From contig NZ_LLYA01000203.1 in the NCBI RefSeq assembly GCF_001440415.1, forward strand, positions 1 through 64,000: a stretch of DNA of 64,000 bases. Direction: 5' to 3'. The notes under the pieces were generated by a model. It was not told the origin of the DNA. It was given only the letters and a program-made list of their open reading frames with translations, and ran no database searches. The position numbers and the translations under genes were made by a program. This stretch comes from Bradyrhizobium retamae (GTDB lineage Bacteria; Pseudomonadota; Alphaproteobacteria; Rhizobiales; Xanthobacteraceae). Shown here piece by piece: positions 49,245 through 58,049 of the stretch. The stretch's first letter is position 1; each line of letters begins with the position of its first letter.

Positions 49245-50375
49245 ATGCTCGACTGGTCCGAACCATCCGCATCCCCGCGTCAGACGCCGCCGCCCGTCGT
49301 GGTGCAATCCGTTGCCCCGGCCGAACAAACCGGCCTCGGCATGATAGATCGTCGCGGCGGACGCGTATCTGTCGACGACAAGCGGATGATCAACTGCCGC
49401 GCCGACGTCAATCAATTGCTGCCGCTGAAGTACAAATGGGCCTGGGAGAAATATCTCGCCGGTTGCAACAATCACTGGATGCCTACCGAAGTTTCTATGC
49501 AGGCCGACATCGCGCTGTGGAAATCGCGCGATGGGCTGACGGAAGACGAGCGCCGCGCCATCAAGCGCAACCTTGGTTTCTTCGCGGCCTCCGAAAGCCT
49601 GGTCGCCAATAACATCGTGCTGGCGATCTACCGCCATCTGACCAATCCGGAGTGCCGGCAATATCTGCTGCGGCAATCGTTCGAGGAGGCGGTTCATACC
49701 CACACCTTTCAATATATCGTCGAAAGCTTAGGGTTGGACGAGGGCGAGCTGTTCAACATGTATCGCGAGGTGCCGTCGATTACCGACAAAGCAGCCTGGG
49801 CGCTGAAGCACACGCAGCATCTCGACGATCCCGATTTCAAGACCGGGACGCCGCAAGCCGACCAGGCGTTCCTGCGCGATCTCGTCGCCTTCTACGTCAT
49901 CTTCGAGGGGATGTGGTTCTACACGGGCTTCGCGCAGATCCTCTCGCTCGGCCGCCGCAACAAGATGGTCGGCATTGCCGAGCAGTACCAGTACATCCTG
50001 CGCGACGAGTCCATTCACCTGAATTTCGGCATCGATGTCATCAACCAGATCAAGATCGAAAACCCGCATCTATGGACCAAGGCGTTCCAGGACGAAGTCC
50101 GCGCCATGGTGCGCGAGGCGGCCGAGCTGGAAGCGGCCTACGGGCGAGACACCATGCCGCGCGGCTTTCTCGGGCTGAATGCGGCGCTGTGCGAGAGCTA
50201 CATGCACTTCATTGCCAACCGCCGCTGCGCGCAGCTCGGGCTGCAGCGGGTGTTCGACGAGACCGAGAATCCGTTTCCCTGGATGTCGGAAGCGATGGAC
50301 CTGAAGAAAGAGAAGAATTTCTTCGAGACGCGGGTGATCGAGTACCAGAACGGCGGTGCGCTGAGTTGGGAGTAG
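49245..50375 (+). CDS. nrdB: ribonucleoside-diphosphate reductase small subunit, class Ic-like
   Basis: A 376-residue ferritin-like radical subunit. Ligand motifs are E82 in [10 protein letters not shown]148 and H151 in EEAVHTHTF, a further Glu in FEGMWFYTG, and [10 protein letters not shown]. At the position of the radical Tyr (E. coli Tyr122, four residues after the ligand His) this protein has Phe155. Phe there, together with a Glu as first ligand, is the known signature of class Ic proteins such as the Chlamydia R2, which use Mn(IV)/Fe(III) instead of a tyrosyl radical. The ATG at 49245 is 25 nt after the nrdA stop, with aaagga before it. It forms an operon with nrdA. Confidence 0.93.
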   Translation: MLDWSEPSASPRQTPPPVVVQSVAPAEQTGLGMIDRRGGRVSVDDKRMINCRADVNQLLPLKYKWAWEKYLAGCNNHWMPTEVSMQADIALWKSRDGLTEDERRAIKRNLGFFAASESLVANNIVLAIYRHLTNPECRQYLLRQSFEEAVHTHTFQYIVESLGLDEGELFNMYREVPSITDKAAWALKHTQHLDDPDFKTGTPQADQAFLRDLVAFYVIFEGMWFYTGFAQILSLGRRNKMVGIAEQYQYILRDESIHLNFGIDVINQIKIENPHLWTKAFQDEVRAMVREAAELEAAYGRDTMPRGFLGLNAALCESYMHFIANRRCAQLGLQRVFDETENPFPWMSEAMDLKKEKNFFETRVIEYQNGGALSWE

Positions 50376-50397
50376 GGGAAGCCATACTCTCCCAACA

Positions 50398-50432
50398 CGT
50401 CGTCCCCGCGAACGCGGGACCCAGGCCGGCCA
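50398..50432. repeat. REP-like palindrome
   Basis: GTCCCCGCGAACGCGGGACC at the end of nrdB forms a short GC-rich stem. Similar elements follow other genes in the window (52842-52881, 56116-56150). Confidence 0.5.
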
Positions 50433-50463
50433 TAGCGCGCGACAAGCGTCAGATCATCAACCG

Positions 50464-51291
50464 CTACTTGATGAATGCCGCCCAGAGAGCGGCGTTGGCA
50501 AGCGTGCCGATCTCGTTCATGTGACAAGCGTCGGAGGCGTTGCGTCCGTCATTTCCGATCGTATCGGTATCGGGCCCTTGGCGGATGTTGAGCGCGTTAT
50601 CGACAGCAGAGAGTTGACCGGCACGTACCGCAGCCGTGTTCTTCGGCTCGGCTACGCCGCATTTAGTGCTGCGTGACAGATAGAAGGGCGCATCGAACCC
50701 AGCCGCTCGAAATCGCTTTACGAGCTGATGCAACAGCGAGGCATATTGTTCTGCTGATATCGTTGACCGCGCGTCGGTTTCACCTTGCTGAAACAGAAAA
50801 TGCGTCGGCGTCAGGCCCGCCGCCTTCAACTTCGAGATGGCGTTTGTGATCCAATCCGCCCGCTCATTGTTCAGAACCGAAAGCGAGGCGCTGCCAATGG
50901 CAAGGGGTACGACGATCACGCGATCGTAGCGCCCGGCCTGGATCAGGATGTCGCCGAGCCGCGTTGCAAAGCTGCCGCCTATGCCATCGGCGCCCAGCAG
51001 GGGATCGGCGGCAGCAAAGCATTTGCCTGTGAGCGGGTCGAAATTGTCGACGGCTTCGCGCGCGGTATGTCGGGCGCTTCCCCAATTGCCCGCATTGCTC
51101 TGGCCGTGCACGACAATGATTGCCGTGTTGCCGGACGTGTGGGCGCAGGACCGTTCGACACGCGCCGGCGGCGCAACCGCAGCCGAACCGGCCTGGTGGG
51201 CACTCGACGTCAGCACCTTGCCGGCAACCGTGCCGATCAGAAGACCACCAATCAGGAACGCAACAGGGCGCAACAATGGAATGCTCTCCAA
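50464..51291 (-). CDS. SGNH-type carbohydrate esterase (sialate O-acetylesterase-like)
   Basis: A 275-residue exported or membrane-anchored esterase. The N terminus is hydrophobic (LLRPVAFLIGGLLIGTVAGK). The catalytic nucleophile motif is VVHGQSNAGNWG, HFLFQQGETDARS is the family block, and the terminal His/Asp region is ASDACHMNEIGTLA. Such enzymes remove acetyl groups from sugars or polysaccharides. It is convergent with nrdAB. The substrate is unknown. Confidence 0.85.
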   Translation of the reverse strand: MESIPLLRPVAFLIGGLLIGTVAGKVLTSSAHQAGSAAVAPPARVERSCAHTSGNTAIIVVHGQSNAGNWGSARHTAREAVDNFDPLTGKCFAAADPLLGADGIGGSFATRLGDILIQAGRYDRVIVVPLAIGSASLSVLNNERADWITNAISKLKAAGLTPTHFLFQQGETDARSTISAEQYASLLHQLVKRFRAAGFDAPFYLSRSTKCGVAEPKNTAAVRAGQLSAVDNALNIRQGPDTDTIGNDGRNASDACHMNEIGTLANAALWAAFIK

Positions 51292-51631
51292 GAGAGTTCA
51301 GCTTCATCGCGGGAGCACGCAGTACGTCCGCTCATCGCAAGATGGCGTGCATCAGACGGCGCTTACCGATCAGGGCCGAACTCGACCGATCTGAGGCTGC
51401 CCAACTCGGCGCATGCTAACCGGCTAGCGTTGAGAGCTTGTTAATGGTTCGCAAGCCCCGCCGGCAAAACCTCTCCCGATATCCGCGTTACAAAACCGTC
51501 TTGTCATCAGCCGTGAATAGTTGTTCACTTCTTCGAGCGATAGCGCTTTTTATCGCTCAAGACATTGAATGTGTGCGCGTTCTGGCAGGCTCCGCGGGGC
51601 TTAAGGGCGCGCCGGGGACGGAAAACGCGCC
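51292..51631. other. gene-free stretch before the TetR gene
   Basis: 340 bases with no gene I can support. It lies between the divergent starts of the esterase and TetR genes and should hold both promoters. Confidence 0.4.
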
Positions 51632-52306
51632 ATGGTCTATCGGCGAACCCATCAGGTCGTAAAGAGACTGGCGGCGCGGCGTAGCGCCATCCTGGCGGCG
51701 GCGCGGGATACTGCGGCCGAAGGCGGTATGGCGGCGGTGCAGATCGCCCCGGTTGCGGTCCGCGCCAATGTCGCGGCCGGCACCGTCTATCGTTACTTTC
51801 CCTCCAAGGCCGAACTGATTTCCGAACTGATCGCCGAGGTCTCGCGGGATGAGCTGGCCGCGATCCGCCGTGCGGCGGATGCGGCGCCGGGACCGTCCTC
51901 GGCGCTCGCCGCCGCCGTCACCACGGTTGCCGTGCATGTGCTGTCGCAGCGCAAGCTCGCCTGGGGCATTCTGGCCGAACCTGTCGACGTCGACGTCTCG
52001 GTGTCGCGGCTTGCCAGCCGCCGCGAAATCTCCGGCGAGATCGCTGCCAGAATTGACGCCGCGGTGCGTGCCGGCCATCTGCCGGCGCAGGATACCGCGC
52101 TCGCCGCCACCGCGCTGCTCGGTGCGCTGCATGAATCGCTGGTTGGCCCGCTGGCGCCCGAGAATCTGGATGACCCCGCGAAGCTGCGCGACGCCGTGCA
52201 AACGGTCACACTTTTGGCGCTACGCGCCGTTGGCGTGATGGATGCCCGCGCCCGCGGCCTCGTGGTGCAGGCGGTGCTGCCGGCCAAGGCGCTGGTCGGG
52301 GCCTAG
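51632..52306 (+). CDS. TetR-family transcriptional regulator
   Basis: A 224-residue regulator. The helix-turn-helix is at the N terminus (AAEGGMAAVQIAPVAVRANV; AAGTVYRYFPSKAELISELI), and the rest is a helical ligand-binding domain. It probably binds a small molecule and controls itself or an adjacent gene. OsmC follows 88 nt downstream on the same strand and is a plausible target, but this is inference. ATG at 51632 fits the family start. Confidence 0.87.
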   Translation: MVYRRTHQVVKRLAARRSAILAAARDTAAEGGMAAVQIAPVAVRANVAAGTVYRYFPSKAELISELIAEVSRDELAAIRRAADAAPGPSSALAAAVTTVAVHVLSQRKLAWGILAEPVDVDVSVSRLASRREISGEIAARIDAAVRAGHLPAQDTALAATALLGALHESLVGPLAPENLDDPAKLRDAVQTVTLLALRAVGVMDARARGLVVQAVLPAKALVGA

Positions 52307-52394
52307 AAACTTCCCCCTTTGCGACGCGCCTTTGTCGCAACTATTTGCCACGCTGCGGTTTATCGACGGTCCAACCCGCGATCAGGAGCATGCA

Positions 52395-52820
52395 ATGAGC
52401 ACGACATCAGGGTCCGCCAAATGGCAGGGCGGCATCAAGGACGGCAAGGGCGCGATCTCGACCAAAAGCGGCGCGCTGAACGATTATCCTTACGGATTTT
52501 CGAGCCGCTTCGAGGGTAAGCCTGGCTCCAATCCGGAAGAATTGATCGGTGCGGCGCACGCCGCGTGCTTCACCATGGCGCTGTCGCTGATTCTGGGTGA
52601 AGCCAAGCTCACCGCCGAGCACATGGAAACCAAGGCCGACGTGACGCTGGAAAAACAGGGCGATGGTTTTGCCATCACCTCGATTCATCTGACGCTGAAT
52701 GCGAAGATTCCGGGCGCCGACAAGGCAAAGTTCGAGGAGCTGGCTGGTAAAGCGAAGGCCGGCTGCCCGGTGTCGAAACTGCTGAATGCCAAGATCACGC
52801 TGGACGCGACGCTGCAGTAG
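52395..52820 (+). CDS. osmC: OsmC-family peroxiredoxin
   Basis: A 141-residue protein that reduces organic hydroperoxides with two Cys residues. The first is in AAHAACFTMALSLIL, and the second is in AGKAKAGCPVSKLL; both are present. YPYGFSSRFEGKPGSNPEEL is the family N-terminal region. The aggagc ribosome-binding site supports ATG at 52395; the upstream open frame to 52242 lies inside the TetR gene. A REP-like palindrome follows at 52842-52881. Confidence 0.92.
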   Translation: MSTTSGSAKWQGGIKDGKGAISTKSGALNDYPYGFSSRFEGKPGSNPEELIGAAHAACFTMALSLILGEAKLTAEHMETKADVTLEKQGDGFAITSIHLTLNAKIPGADKAKFEELAGKAKAGCPVSKLLNAKITLDATLQ

Positions 52821-52841
52821 TTTTGCTGCAGTTGCTCTTTC

Positions 52842-52881
52842 GTCATTCCGGGTTCGTCGTTTCGCGCCGCCCCGGAATGAC
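52842..52881. repeat. REP-like palindrome between osmC and pyk
   Basis: GTCATTCCGGG and CCCGGAATGAC are perfect inverted arms around an 18-nt centre. It lies between two convergent gene ends and could terminate either. Confidence 0.6.
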
Positions 52882-52890
52882 GGAGGCCGG

Positions 52891-54327
52891 TCAGTTCTCC
52901 GGCTTGCCTTCCCCACCGACAGTGGCGATGCGCACCATGTTGGTGGTGCCGGGGATGCGAAGCGGCACGCCGGCGACGATGATCACGCGCTGGCCTGCGT
53001 TGGCGAAGCCGTCACGAAACGCGATCGAGCCGGCGCGGTCGACCATGTCGTCCTGGTCGTGCGCATCTTCCGCCACCACGCAATGCACGCCCCAGACGAC
53101 CGACAATTTGCGGCCGGTCGCAAGGTTCGGCGTGATCGCCACCACCGGCAGCTTCGGCCGCTCCCGGGCCACGCGGATCGCCGTGGAGCCCGATGAGGTC
53201 CAGCAGATGATCGCGGATAATTCCAGCGTCTCGGCGATCTGCCGCGCGGCGTCCGCGATGGCGTCGCCGACCGTATTCTCCGGTTCGGCCCGCTGCGCCG
53301 ACAGTACCGAGCGATAGGTTGGATCGCGCTCCACCTCTTCGCCGATGCGATTCATGGTCGAAACCGCTTCGACCGGGAATTTGCCGGCGGCGGACTCCGC
53401 TGACAGCATGATGGCGTCGGCGCCTTCATAGACGGCGGTTGCGACGTCAGAGACTTCCGCGCGGGTCGGCACCGGCGCCTGGATCATCGATTCCAGCATC
53501 TGGGTTGCGATCACCACCGGCTTGCCGGCGCGGCGCGCCATCCGCGTCATCTGTTTCTGCAGGCTCGGCACTCGCTCCAGCGGCAGCTCGACGCCGAGGT
53601 CGCCGCGCGCCACCATCAGCGCGTCGGAAGCATCGATGATCTCGGCGAGCCGGTCGATCGCCTGCGGCTTTTCGATCTTGGCCATGACAGCGGCGCGGCC
53701 CCGGATCATCCGCTTGGCTTCATGGACGTCCTCGGCGCGCTGCACGAAGGAGAGCGCGATCCAGTCGACACCGGTCACCAGGGCTGCTTCGAGATCGGCC
53801 CGATCTTTCGGCGTCATCGCCGACACCGGCAGGTCGGTATCGGGCAGGCTGACGCCCTTGCGGTCCGACATCTTGCCGCCGATCACCACGCGCGTTACCG
53901 CGCGTTCGGAGGAGGTCTCCTCGGCGATCAGCCGCACCTTGCCGTCGTCGAGCAGCAGCGCATGGCCCGGCCGAAGGGCGGCGAGGATTTCCGGATGCGG
54001 CAACTGCACGCGGTTGTTGTCTCCCGGCGCTTTGTCGGAATCGAGTACAAAACTCTGGCCGTTCTTCAACTGGGTCGAACCTTCGGTGAACGCGCCGAGC
54101 CGCAGCTTCGGTCCCTGCAGGTCGACGAGGATACCGATCGGACGGCCGTAGCTGCTCTCGACGTTGCGGATGGTATTGACCAGCTCGCGCATCTTGTCGT
54201 GCGGCGTGTGGCTCATGTTAATGCGGAACACGTCCGCACCCGCCTCGAACAGCTTCCGGATCATCGCGCTGTCGGACGACGCCGGGCCGAGGGTTGCGAG
54301 AATCTTGATGCGACGGAGCCGTCTCAT
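52891..54327 (-). CDS. pyk: pyruvate kinase
   Basis: A 478-residue glycolytic enzyme converting phosphoenolpyruvate and ADP to pyruvate and ATP. It has the conserved start IKILATLGPASSDSAMIRKL, the RINMSH motif, the active-site Lys region MAKIEKPQAI, MVARGDLGVELPLERVPSLQ and VIATQMLESMI. The C-terminal domain is complete. ATG at 54327 is chosen because the frame upstream to 54480 overlaps the DUF1036 gene and has no homology. The start overlaps the DUF1036 stop by four bases, so the two are translationally coupled. Confidence 0.96.
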   Translation of the reverse strand: MRRLRRIKILATLGPASSDSAMIRKLFEAGADVFRINMSHTPHDKMRELVNTIRNVESSYGRPIGILVDLQGPKLRLGAFTEGSTQLKNGQSFVLDSDKAPGDNNRVQLPHPEILAALRPGHALLLDDGKVRLIAEETSSERAVTRVVIGGKMSDRKGVSLPDTDLPVSAMTPKDRADLEAALVTGVDWIALSFVQRAEDVHEAKRMIRGRAAVMAKIEKPQAIDRLAEIIDASDALMVARGDLGVELPLERVPSLQKQMTRMARRAGKPVVIATQMLESMIQAPVPTRAEVSDVATAVYEGADAIMLSAESAAGKFPVEAVSTMNRIGEEVERDPTYRSVLSAQRAEPENTVGDAIADAARQIAETLELSAIICWTSSGSTAIRVARERPKLPVVAITPNLATGRKLSVVWGVHCVVAEDAHDQDDMVDRAGSIAFRDGFANAGQRVIIVAGVPLRIPGTTNMVRIATVGGEGKPEN

Positions 54328-54902
54328 TGCTTCGGCGCCGGGGCTGGTGGCAGACCCGGTCCGCCCGGCGGATTCGACAGGCCGGGAACCCCGCCGGGCC
54401 CCCCCGGTCCCATCGTTCCTGGAATTCCCGGCACGCGCTGCGCGGGCTGCTCGTTGGCTTCTGTCAGTTGCACGGTCCACGCTCGCTGTTCGCCTGTATC
54501 GACCTCGAAGAACCCGGTGCGGTCATAGCCGCGCGCCAGGCAGTTCTCGGTGCCCTTGATGGTGAATTCCTTGTCACGCGAACACATGAAGGCCTGCCCC
54601 GACCATTCACCGCCGCGGTCATAGTCGAGCGCGTAGATGTAATAGTAGCGCGCAACAAGAGTTCCGCGCAGCAGTGTCTCGCAACTGCGTGACGACACGT
54701 TCCACCACCCTTCAGTGGTCCAGCCCTCGGCATCCTTGTAGCCCAGCGCGATGCCGACCCGGCTGGACGTGTTGTTGCAGAGCCGGAAATCGGCCGCCGC
54801 TGGACTGCTCCACAGACACGCCACCGCAAGCAGCGGCGCAAGGCCGGCGGCGGTCACGCGAGCGGGGAGGGGAAACAAGCAGCGCGAATCTTTTCCGATC
54901 AT
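54324..54902 (-). CDS. DUF1036 protein with a Gly/Pro collagen-like tail
   Basis: A 192-residue exported protein. A signal peptide (VTAAGLAPLLAVACLWSSPA) is followed by the DUF1036 core with conserved Cys and Trp: ADFRLCNNTSSRVGIALGYK, EGWWNVSSRSCETLLRG, YYYIYALDYDRGG and EWSGQAFMCSRDKEFTIKG. After residue 150 it has a GPG-rich tail ending PAPAPKQ. It lies upstream of pyk with a four-base overlap. The function of DUF1036 proteins is unknown; secretion is inferred from the signal peptide. Confidence 0.85.
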   Translation of the reverse strand: MIGKDSRCLFPLPARVTAAGLAPLLAVACLWSSPAAADFRLCNNTSSRVGIALGYKDAEGWTTEGWWNVSSRSCETLLRGTLVARYYYIYALDYDRGGEWSGQAFMCSRDKEFTIKGTENCLARGYDRTGFFEVDTGEQRAWTVQLTEANEQPAQRVPGIPGTMGPGGPGGVPGLSNPPGGPGLPPAPAPKQ

Positions 54903-55101
54903 GCAGCGAAGCTATATCAAATCATTGACGATTTCGCGTGACCCGGCAGGGCCTGTCAACGGCCGGGAACGCCTTTCCCGCGCTATGGGAAACCGGGGCT
55001 CCTTGTGAGATCGCCAATTTTGCGCGCACATATGGCAAAATCTGTGACAATTCCCACCTGATATCAATATGCTCGGCACATGTGACGCGGGATCCAAGAC
55101 C

Positions 55102-55404
55102 ATGACGATTGACGACAAAACCAGAACAGAACTGGAAGCCGCCGTTTTCCGGCGCCTGGTCGGCCACCTGCGTGCTCGCACCGACGTCCAGAATATCGAT
55201 CTGATGAATCTGGCCGGCTTCTGCCGTAACTGCCTGTCCAACTGGATGAAGGAAGAGGCCGACGCCAAAGGGGTCGCCGTCACCAAGGACGAGAGCCGCA
55301 AGGCGGTCTACGGCATGCCCTATGAGGAGTGGAAGGAAAAATATCAGGGCACCGCCACGCCCGAGCAGCTAGCCGCGGCAAAGAAGGTCCATCCCGGGCA
55401 TTGA
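55102..55404 (+). CDS. DUF1244 family protein
   Basis: A 100-residue small protein with a conserved alphaproteobacterial fold: TELEAAVFRRLVGHLRARTD, LMNLAGFCRNCLSNWMKEEA and VYGMPYEEWKEKYQGTAT. The CxxC in FCRNCL is a family feature and may bind a metal. ATG at 55102 is preferred; the frame upstream to 55069 has no homology. The biological role is not known to me. Confidence 0.87.
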   Translation: MTIDDKTRTELEAAVFRRLVGHLRARTDVQNIDLMNLAGFCRNCLSNWMKEEADAKGVAVTKDESRKAVYGMPYEEWKEKYQGTATPEQLAAAKKVHPGH

Positions 55405-55435
55405 GTCCTATCGCGCCGTTCAACTTACACTAGTG

Positions 55436-55580
55436 AGCTGGTCATTCCGGGATGGTGCGCTAGCACCAGACCTCAGATGCGCAACTGCGCATCGGGGAAT
55501 CTCGAGATTCTCAGGTGCGCAATTGCGCACCATGGTTCGATGCTTCGCATCGCCCGGGAAGGACGGCATGCCCCCTTCTC
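55436..55580. repeat. REP-like palindromic stretch
   Basis: Contains GTGCGCAATTGCGCACC-type and TGCGCAACTGCGCA short palindromes and CATTCCGGGATGGTGCGCTA. It fills most of the 320-bp gap between the DUF1244 and GapR genes. No gene is supported here. Confidence 0.5.
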
Positions 55581-55725
55581 CTGTGGGCGCGCTGTGGATG
55601 AGCGCGATGCTGCCTTGACGCGAGGCCCCCCGATCTTGAGGGTCATCTGCGCAAAAGCGCCGTGCGGTAACGCGTGCGGCGCTTGATCTTCGAGCATCAC
55701 GATCAGTTCCACTCAGGAGTACCCG

Positions 55726-55998
55726 ATGGCCACCTCCGCCGCCGCCGTCCAGGACGAGCCCGCGACTAGATTCGCCAAAGACCAGCTCAAGGCCATCATC
55801 GAGCGCATCGAGCGTCTGGAAGAAGAGAAGAAGACGATCTCCGACGACATCCGTGACGTCTATGCCGAAGCCAAGGGCAACGGCTTCGACACCAAGGCGC
55901 TGCGCACCATCGTGCGGATGCGCAAGCAGGATGCCAACGAGCGCGCCGAGCAGGAAACCATTTTGGAAACCTACATGCAGGCGCTCGGGATGCTGTGA
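55726..55998 (+). CDS. gapR: GapR family DNA-binding protein (DUF2312)
   Basis: A 90-residue, mostly helical protein: [60 protein letters not shown] and a C-terminal helix. It matches the GapR family, nucleoid proteins that bind AT-rich overtwisted DNA and are required for normal replication and division in Caulobacter. The length is normal. A REP-rich gap precedes it. Confidence 0.92.
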   Translation: MATSAAAVQDEPATRFAKDQLKAIIERIERLEEEKKTISDDIRDVYAEAKGNGFDTKALRTIVRMRKQDANERAEQETILETYMQALGML

Positions 55999-56115
55999 GT
56001 TTCCGCTGTCCCGGCCAAGCGAACGAAGTGAGCGCGAGCCGGGACCCCATAACCACAAATGGTAATGTTGTGCAAAGCTGGGGCCAAAGCCGGCTCTAAC
56101 GCGCACGTTCGGATT

Positions 56116-56150
56116 ATGGGTCCTCGCGTTCGCGAGGATGACGGCGAATT
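56116..56150. repeat. REP-like palindrome after the GapR gene
   Basis: TGGGTCCTCGCGTTCGCGAGGATGACGG contains an 8-bp stem (CCTCGCG / CGCGAGG). A related CCCGGCCAAGCGAACGAAG repeat lies at 56009-56050. Both are between convergent gene ends. Confidence 0.5.
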
Positions 56151-56165
56151 TTGCGGAAAGGGCGC

Positions 56166-57794
56166 CTAGCGCAGCGCGGCGGTGCGCAGCACGAACGACT
56201 GCGTCGGCAGTTGCGCGGTTGCCGATCCCGTGAAGCGATCGCAGGTCATGCCCATCATCGGATCTTCCGAGAAAGTCATGGAGACCGCGGCATGCGGCTT
56301 GACGAAGTGGGCGCGCATCTGGGTCATCTCGGTGTCGCCGAGCACGGTCGTCGACATCGCGCTGCTGGCACTCGGCGCCAGCATCACCACCCGCATCCAG
56401 ATATTGTTGCCCTGCGCGGCGGCAAGGCGGGTCGAGGTGGCGACCATGCTGTCCTGACCCTGGGCGCCTTTGGCGACAACGGTGTTGATTTCGGTCGCTG
56501 CGGCGCCGGCGTTGCGTGCCGGGCGGGCAGGGCGCGGGATAGCCGCGGAGGCGGCAACGACGTTGGCGCGATCGACCGGCGAAGAAGCGGCCGGCGCATA
56601 GGCCATTGCCTTGTTGAACGCGTCGCTGACGCTGGCGGTCGGCTGCGGATCGGTGGCGGCGGCGAGCGCCTGGCGGGCGCGGAGAGCCGCGACCTGCGCC
56701 GGGGTCGCCTGGTTCGCCGCGGTCGGTACGTCGTCCCAGAAGCCGCGGGAGTTGATGATATCGGCCGGCGTTTGCGGCCTTGGCTCGGCCTTGTCGGCGG
56801 ACGCCTGCGCAACCTGCTTTGTCTCAGGCTTGGGCTCGGCTCGAGCTTTGGGCGCCGACACGATCTGGGCGTCGGCCGAGGCGAGCTGGATCGTCGCACC
56901 GACCGGCTTTGCGCGCGGGGTCGGGACCGGTTCGGCGGATTTCACAGCAGCCACACTGGTCGGTGCGGGCTTCTCGTTCTTGACGGGGGCGCCGCCGCCC
57001 TCGTCATCCTCTTCAGTCGACTTGCCGCTCCTGAACAGCGCCGCGAACAGGTTCGGCATCTTGATGGTTGCGGCACTGTCGCCGTTGCCGCGGCGTTCGA
57101 TGTCGGCTCGGGCCAGTTCATAGCCCTTCATCGGACCGCCATTGGACGGCAGGTGCACCGTGCGTCCGTCCGGGAATACCCTGGCAAGCTGATCGTGGGT
57201 CATGCGCGGCCAGTGACGAACGCTGCCAGTATCGAGGTGGACGAAAGGCGATCCGGAGGTCGGGTAGAAGCCGACGCCGCCGCGCTGCAAGCGGAGGCCG
57301 GCGGCGCGGATCTGCTCCAGCGGCACGTCCGGAATGTAGAAGTCCATGGCGTGGCCGAGCATGTGCTGGCTGAAACGCGCCACGCCGGAGGAGCGGCGGC
57401 GGAGCATGGAGTTGGTGGCGGGGGAGCGATAGGCGGAGATGATCTGGATCGGCTTCTTGCCGTCGACGTCGCGGTAGACTTCCCAGATGATATCGAACAG
57501 GTGCCGATCCATCGTGGTGGATTCTTGGCTGCGCCAGTCGCGGAGGAGGTGATTGAGCTTCTTCAGCGCCTCTTCGTCGTAGCGCCCGTCGCGCTTGAAG
57601 GTGACGGTGAGATCTTCGCCGGAATGGGTATGGTGGAAGGAGAGGGTGCGGGTTTCGTTCAGCGCCGTCGCATCATGCACCGTGCCGGCACCGGCCAGCA
57701 GCAAAAGCGACGTCAAGCCGATCCGACATCCGGCCTTTGGCAGAGCAAGCGGATTGAATTGGCGCGCGAAACCAGCCAGCACGTATGAGCCCAC
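56166..57794 (-). CDS. DUF882 (YcbK-type, peptidase M15) periplasmic protein
   Basis: A 542-residue exported protein. Following the hydrophobic leader (IGLTSLLLLAGAGTVHDATA), the DUF882 domain has HTHSGEDLTVTFKRDGRYDE, IQIISAYRSPATNSMLRRRS, SQHMLGHAMDFYIPDVPLEQ with the zinc-type His and Asp, and FVHLDTGSVRHWPR with the last His. These features mark a D-Ala-D-Ala carboxypeptidase-like fold acting on peptidoglycan. Residues about 260-540 are a long Ala/Pro-rich low-complexity tail, unusual beside the compact E. coli YcbK. It is transcribed alone, with a long intergenic leader. Confidence 0.87.
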   Translation of the reverse strand: MGSYVLAGFARQFNPLALPKAGCRIGLTSLLLLAGAGTVHDATALNETRTLSFHHTHSGEDLTVTFKRDGRYDEEALKKLNHLLRDWRSQESTTMDRHLFDIIWEVYRDVDGKKPIQIISAYRSPATNSMLRRRSSGVARFSQHMLGHAMDFYIPDVPLEQIRAAGLRLQRGGVGFYPTSGSPFVHLDTGSVRHWPRMTHDQLARVFPDGRTVHLPSNGGPMKGYELARADIERRGNGDSAATIKMPNLFAALFRSGKSTEEDDEGGGAPVKNEKPAPTSVAAVKSAEPVPTPRAKPVGATIQLASADAQIVSAPKARAEPKPETKQVAQASADKAEPRPQTPADIINSRGFWDDVPTAANQATPAQVAALRARQALAAATDPQPTASVSDAFNKAMAYAPAASSPVDRANVVAASAAIPRPARPARNAGAAATEINTVVAKGAQGQDSMVATSTRLAAAQGNNIWMRVVMLAPSASSAMSTTVLGDTEMTQMRAHFVKPHAAVSMTFSEDPMMGMTCDRFTGSATAQLPTQSFVLRTAALR

Positions 57795-57977
57795 CCAGTC
57801 GACCAGCGTTCACGGTGTTTCTTTTGCAGACCCCCGGCAAAAGACGGTGAACGCTTTCTTAAAGCAGGAGGGTTAACCGAGGTTTACCGTCCTGCCCCCA
57901 AGCAAGCCTTAACCTAACGCGGGGACTGTGGCGAAAACGTGCCCGGTGTCGAATCCGGATGGATAGTAGTTAACGTA

Positions 57978-58006
57978 AACAATCTCTCCGGCGAGGAGAG
58001 ATTGTT
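57978..58006 (-). terminator. stem-loop after the L,D-transpeptidase gene
   Basis: A 12-bp perfect inverted repeat (AACAATCTCTCC / GGAGAGATTGTT) around GGCGA lies 44 nt beyond the transpeptidase stop. On the minus strand it is followed by only a short T run, so termination is probable but not certain. Confidence 0.65.
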
Positions 58007-58049
58007 GATCATGTTCGGAAATTCTGCCTTCGGGCGGTAGTGCTCCGGA

